Source: Nannochloropsis salina CCMP1776 (taxonomy: Eukaryota; Sar; Eustigmatophyceae; Eustigmatales; Monodopsidaceae). Taken from it: a stretch of DNA of 64,000 nt. This document shows, in pieces, positions 60,003 to 64,000 of this stretch (position 1 is the first letter of the stretch; each line of letters opens with the position of its first letter). The stretch lies in contig SDOX01000001.1 of NCBI GenBank assembly GCA_004565275.1, forward strand, positions 496,001-560,000, given 5' to 3'. The notes below the pieces were generated by a model. It was not told the DNA's origin. It saw only the letters and a list, made by a program, of their open reading frames with translations, and searched no databases. The position numbers and the translations under genes are program-made.

Positions 60003-62754
60003 CTAACTTGCCATCCCCCCCCCCTGCTCCCCCTTCCCTTCCTGCTCCCAAACCACGTCGTTTCGCTCCAAGAACGCTGCCAGAGGCAGGTCAGACTCCT
60101 CATCTTCCACGTGGCGAACCTCCACCCGCTGGCGGGTCGCCTCGCTACCGGGTACTTCCGGGCCCTTCGCAATGACCCCACACCCCATGGCCGGCGCTGA
60201 ATCCATCCTGCGCGTCCCACAGACGTCCACTGCTTTCCTTCTTCCCTTCCCCTCCCCTCCTTCGCACTCCTCCGACCCATCCGTGGCCGCACAGGCCGGG
60301 CCGCCAGCCGCCCTTGCTTGCTCTTGCTCGGGTCCATCCTCTCTCTCCTGACCCGAAGAATCAGACCCCGCGCCCACTCCCTTTTCCCGCGTAGCTGGAA
60401 GCTGGCCTGGTGACTCCTCCTCTAATGTCTCTGAGCTTATCGAGTCCGACCGCAACTCCTCGGCGGCGACATCAGCACCCGACACTGCCGAAGCCCTCGC
60501 TCCCTCCGTGGCCGCCTCCAGCTCTCCCCCTTCTTTCGCCTCGCTCGCTTTCACCGCTCTTGTGCCCGGAGCATCCTTCTCCTCAGGAATCCCATTCTTT
60601 TGCGGGGAGGCTGGGAGCACGGTGTCAAACGCCCCCGAGTTGACAGATACTGCAACGGGCTCTCTCGACCCCTGGCTGTCTTGAACCTTCGTCTCCCCCT
60701 CATACCCTCTCCTCTGCGTCCCTTCCAGCTTGTTTAAAACATCGTCCTTGGGCTCCATAGTTTCCGGCTGCGCCCTCTCCTTCCCGCCCTTCTTCCCCTC
60801 TACCCCCATCCCCAGCCCTTTCCTCCCCGCCATACCCGCTAACCCCGCGTCCTCCCTGACCTGAGTATCCTCGCTAAACTTACTCCGGCCGAAAAAGAAG
60901 AGAAAAGGGTGGCCACCCTTCACTGCCTTCTCCGCCTCTGCAAGTGCTGCCGCTGTCCGGGCGGCCTCCGCAGCCATGGCTCTTTCCCTCCCTTCTCTGC
61001 CGGCAAAAAAATGCCGGCGCCCCGTCCAGCGTGCCGCCCGCTTGCGCACGCGTCGGATGTGATGCTGAGCGTGGATTCTGAGATCTTGAACAGCTAATCT
61101 AGACACGTGTAGAGCGCTACTCCATCCAGGACTCTCTACGCTGAACTTGACGAGTGACCCTGCCTTGCTCGGACTCCCCCTGCTGCTCCCACGCCCGCGG
61201 CCGAGCACTCCTCTACCCTTTCCGTTGAACCACCCTTGGAACGAGAAGGAATTCCTGTCGGGGGTAGGTACAGGGACAAGCGCTTGCGTGTTCTTCTGCC
61301 TCCAGGACCGCCCAATCCAGGAGCTAAGGGTGGCCGGCAACGACGAAGACCAGGACGTGGCGGCGCCGTCGATGCCCCAACCGGGGCGATCCGACCGTTC
61401 CTGATGGCGGTGGTTTTCCTTCAACTGCCTCTGTTGCTCTTGCCGGAGCTGCTGTTGGATGAGCTGCTGCTGCTGAACTTGTTTGGCGGGCACGGGAATG
61501 TTGACCTTGTCAGGCTTGGCGGACACGTAGGGAAGGCCGCGAAGACTGAAATATTTCTTGCGCAGGTACTTTCGAACGCGCTTGGGAAAATGGAGGGCTG
61601 CCCGCGAGGTGCTTTCCCACGTCGAGCTATCCATCAAAGGGTCTCCATAATACAGGCGGACCAAGGTCGAGTTGGAGAAGTAGTTGTGGAAGCCCGTGGC
61701 GGCAGCGACGCGCTTGCGGACGAAGCGCGCCCACCCCATGTCCGGGGGCTTGGCTATGATGAGCCCGTCCAGCCAGTATGGCCGGTAGTAGGAGCGGCGG
61801 AATACTGCGGCCTCTTTGTTAAGCGCCATGAGATAGGTGGGCCCGATGAAGGAGTGGTCCGTGAGGGCATCCCCGGCCCGGCCCTGGAGGAAGACGAAGG
61901 AGGTGTTGTGCTTCAGGTAGATCACCTCCCCGTCCGCGCTCTCATTCAACAGCTGCTGCATCAGATTCATGGCGCGGCGATTCACCAGGAGAATGGGGTC
62001 GTTCCGTGCGTAGTAGTTGGTGGCCTTTCCAAAGTACTTTTGAGTGATGCTTCGCGCCCCTCCAAAATTCAACACGTCGATGCGGCGCCTGTCGGCCTCC
62101 TTCAAGTGGTACTTAGCTACAAGGTAAGTGAGCAAGGCACCACCGCTGTGCGCCAAGTGAATGACACGACCCTTGGGACCCACCTCCAAGAGCACACGAG
62201 AGAGGTGTCTGGCCAGGCCCGTCACGACCGGGTCCTCCGTTGGCGAACGGATGTACATATAGCTAACGCGCGTCAGGTCCCGCAGCCACCAGCCCAAAGA
62301 CGGGTTGTAGTAAGGGCGTACACGGCACCCGAACAAGGAGGACAAGAACCGGGCCTGTTCCTCCATTTCTTCGTTCGTGTAGTTGATACCATTCACCCAT
62401 GTCAAGGCAATGCTGGGATTGAGGGATGGCTCTCCCCACCGCCATGTGTCCCGTACCCACTCCTTTACCACGCGGTCAAAGGTGGTATTTTTCCCCAACC
62501 TAATAAGTAGAGGAAAGCGAAGGTTAAGTTGGATATTATTTGGACAAACGACGTGAAGCAAATCTCAGAGACTGCGCTCATGCAAGAGACAGAGGCCTCG
62601 ACATGACACCATTGCGAAAAGCTGAAAATGCAACGTACTTGGCCACTATGTGGTTGGGAACCAAATCGTAAGCCTTCGAGGTTGGTGGTAATACGTCCCA
62701 GGTGGTGATCAGCGCCGCCAGAAAGGCATGAATGAAGGGCCATATAAAAACCAT
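60003..62754 (-). CDS. Lipase-like alpha/beta hydrolase with long disordered tail
   Basis: Two exons, 62639-62754 and 60003-62499, give 870 residues. Exon 1 is a signal peptide (FIWPFIHAFLAALITTW), so the protein enters the secretory route. The catalytic-like part (about 45-390) has WVNGINYTNEEMEEQARFLS, typical of the oxyanion strand of DUF676-like hydrolases. The nucleophile elbow HLAHSGGALLTYL follows near residue 160 (A-H-S-G-G, where the usual pattern is G-x-S-x-G). Candidate acid and histidine are NYYARNDPIL and GDALTDHSFIGP. From about 400 on, the chain is Gln-, Arg-, then Glu/Gly/Ala-rich and disordered, with a basic helical stretch (RIHAQHHIRRVRKRA). Substrate unknown; lipid or ester in the endomembrane system is likely. 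The Ala in the elbow occurs in some true lipases, so activity is not ruled out. Confidence 0.7.
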
Positions 62755-63398
62755 GCCGAGTTGATGTGGGGGGATGAGAGGGTGCTAGGAGACGGCGCGG
62801 GTCCGATAGGGGCGCGCGGCCATCCCTGTGTGCTTACTGACGTGATATGGACGAGACCACCGGTTACTAAAGCTCATGTGAATGTGCATGCCCTGCCTCG
62901 AGTCCGTGTACGCGAGCACGCGGAAGCGAAAGCGTGAGGGAGGAAGCGGGAGACAGAAAATGCCGGCGACGCGAGGAGGGAGAGCCTCTTGAGTGGTCTG
63001 ACTGAAAGCCGCCGCGCAAAGTACGAGGGCACCTAGGGGTCAGGAATGCTCACAGGGTACACGATAAGGGTGCAAAGGCTAGCAAGTGGTTCACGTGCGG
63101 GTGCATTGACCACAACCCCCGAAGTTCCTCAGCAAACGTGGTGGATCCAGCTCCGGCGTGAAGGGCAGATGCAAGAACGAAGTAAAGATTAGGTCAGGCA
63201 TGTGGTCCAAACGCTTTAGGTGTCCGATCTTTTTCCGCTGCCGTCCTGATGACTACAAATTTATATGTACTCTTGTGACAACATCGACCCTAACCCACGG
63301 CTTGCTGGGAATGTCATGTTCATGGCTAGAAAGATCTTACATTTCACTTCTACTCCTTTCCTCTTCAACACGCTTACGGAGACAGCAAGCACCACAAC
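62755..63398. promoter_or_regulatory. Divergent promoter region of lipase-like gene and TPI
   Basis: 644 bp between start codons. CT-rich tracts precede the TPI start (63350-63380). A spliced 5' UTR for TPI is possible. No distinct motif is seen. Confidence 0.35.
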
Positions 63399-64000
63399 AT
63401 GTCGACATCCAAAGCATGGGCAGAATATCTGGCCCGTGGCGTTCCCCCGCAAAAGCGCTATTTGATCGGTGGGAACTGGAAAGCCAACGGGACCTTGGCA
63501 CAGACGGCCGGAATTGTCAAGATTCTCAACCAAGGCGGAGCTATCCCCCTGGAGGCTGAAGTGGTGATTGCCCCCCCGGCGCACCTTTTGGGCTACGTGA
63601 AAGACAATCTCCGTCCAGATGTGGCTGTTTCCGCACAAAACTCGGCCCTGACGACCAAGCCGGGCGCTTTCACGGGGGAGTTGCCCGCTGTGCTGCTGAA
63701 GGACTTCGGCCTGAACTGGGTAATCGTCGGCCACTCCGAACGACGCGAGGGCTTTGGGGGCCCGGGGGAAACGGACGATGTCGTGGCAACCAAGACGAAG
63801 GTAGCCGTGGATGCCGGCCTCCATGTCATGGCTTGCGTGGGCGAGAAGCTCGAACAACGCGAGGCGGGGAAGACGACTGAGGTGGTTTTGTCGCAGTTGA
63901 ATGCTATTGCATCCAAGCTCGCGCGTGAGGATTGGTCCAAGGTGGTAATAGCCTATGAGCCTGTGTGGGCCATCGGCACGGGAAAGGTGGCCACGCCCGA
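63399..64000 (+). CDS. TPI: Triosephosphate isomerase, 3' end outside window
   Basis: Interconverts dihydroxyacetone phosphate and glyceraldehyde 3-phosphate in glycolysis, gluconeogenesis and the Calvin cycle. The frame is open from ATG 63399 to the right edge, about 200 residues of a usual 250. Catalytic residues are present: YLIGGNWKANG (Asn and Lys near 25-27), VIVGHSERREGFG (His near 109), and YEPVWAIGTGK (Glu near 186, then the start of the phosphate loop 6). CVGEKLEQREAG is the usual block between them. There is no signal or transit peptide before WAEYLARGVPPQK, so this copy is probably cytosolic; plastid and mitochondrial copies would lie elsewhere. A small change (GFGGPGETDD for the common GES-DE) lies in the loop after the catalytic His. 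The stop and last ~50 residues are outside the window. Confidence 0.95.
   Translation, partial: MSTSKAWAEYLARGVPPQKRYLIGGNWKANGTLAQTAGIVKILNQGGAIPLEAEVVIAPPAHLLGYVKDNLRPDVAVSAQNSALTTKPGAFTGELPAVLLKDFGLNWVIVGHSERREGFGGPGETDDVVATKTKVAVDAGLHVMACVGEKLEQREAGKTTEVVLSQLNAIASKLAREDWSKVVIAYEPVWAIGTGKVATP

Noticed and set aside
61236-62510. 424-codon plus-strand frame opposite the lipase-like gene
   Set aside because: Shadow frame; the minus strand has the signal peptide, in-phase intron and hydrolase motifs.

Overview
The window reads as nuclear DNA of a photosynthetic stramenopile, most likely a Nannochloropsis/Microchloropsis-like eustigmatophyte. That placement is an inference. Genes are packed, GC-rich in coding sequence, and have few short GT-AG introns. 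Several proteins begin with the bipartite plastid leader of red-lineage secondary plastids (signal peptide followed by an A-F or A-F-x-P cleavage motif). One lumenal protein resembles the Psb31/PsbQ' group known from diatoms. There are 27 recognisable protein genes, one cut by each window edge. I found no tRNA, rRNA, CRISPR, transposon, retroelement or viral sequence.

Layout. 1-7 kb: an unknown low-complexity protein (cut at the left), a TKL-like protein kinase, and a membrane protein with no recognised family. 6.6-28.7 kb: strands alternate strictly gene by gene: WD40 protein, COG5, mitochondrial methylmalonyl-CoA mutase, the dynein-arm assembly factor DNAAF4/DYX1C1, a membrane RING E3, a ZNG1/CobW GTPase, an SLC52-type riboflavin transporter, mitochondrial ribosomal protein uL22m, and the DEAH spliceosomal helicase Prp16. 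29-38 kb: a run of plus-strand genes (a plastid-targeted unknown with a 28-nt exon, an SMG7/EST1-like NMD factor, an acidic EGF-domain membrane protein), broken by a 1.5 kb AT-rich, hairpin-bearing gap. 38-49 kb: a TMEM175-like channel, a D27-type carotenoid isomerase head-to-head with a Psb31-like lumenal protein, bifunctional aspartokinase-homoserine dehydrogenase, six-exon EMC2, and deoxyhypusine hydroxylase. 50-64 kb: an mRNA-capping fusion (HAD phosphatase-like + guanylyltransferase + N7-methyltransferase), a beta-propeller-like protein, a ZIP7-like zinc transporter, a 60-residue NDUFA1-like complex I subunit, a lipase-like protein, and triosephosphate isomerase cut at the right edge.

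The genes are mostly unrelated housekeeping functions rather than one pathway. Small themes are RNA biology (Prp16, SMG7, capping enzyme), mitochondria (MCM, uL22m, NDUFA1), zinc handling (ZNG1, ZIP) and secretory-pathway upkeep (COG5, EMC2, TMEM175, ZIP). Most neighbours are head-to-head or tail-to-tail, so many promoters are probably shared and many 3' ends lie close together.

The points most worth a second look are the three-domain capping enzyme, a ciliary dynein assembly factor in what may be a non-motile lineage, and the TMEM175-like channel. Exon joins below were placed by eye, using GT/AG sites, codon phase and family alignment from memory. No search was run.
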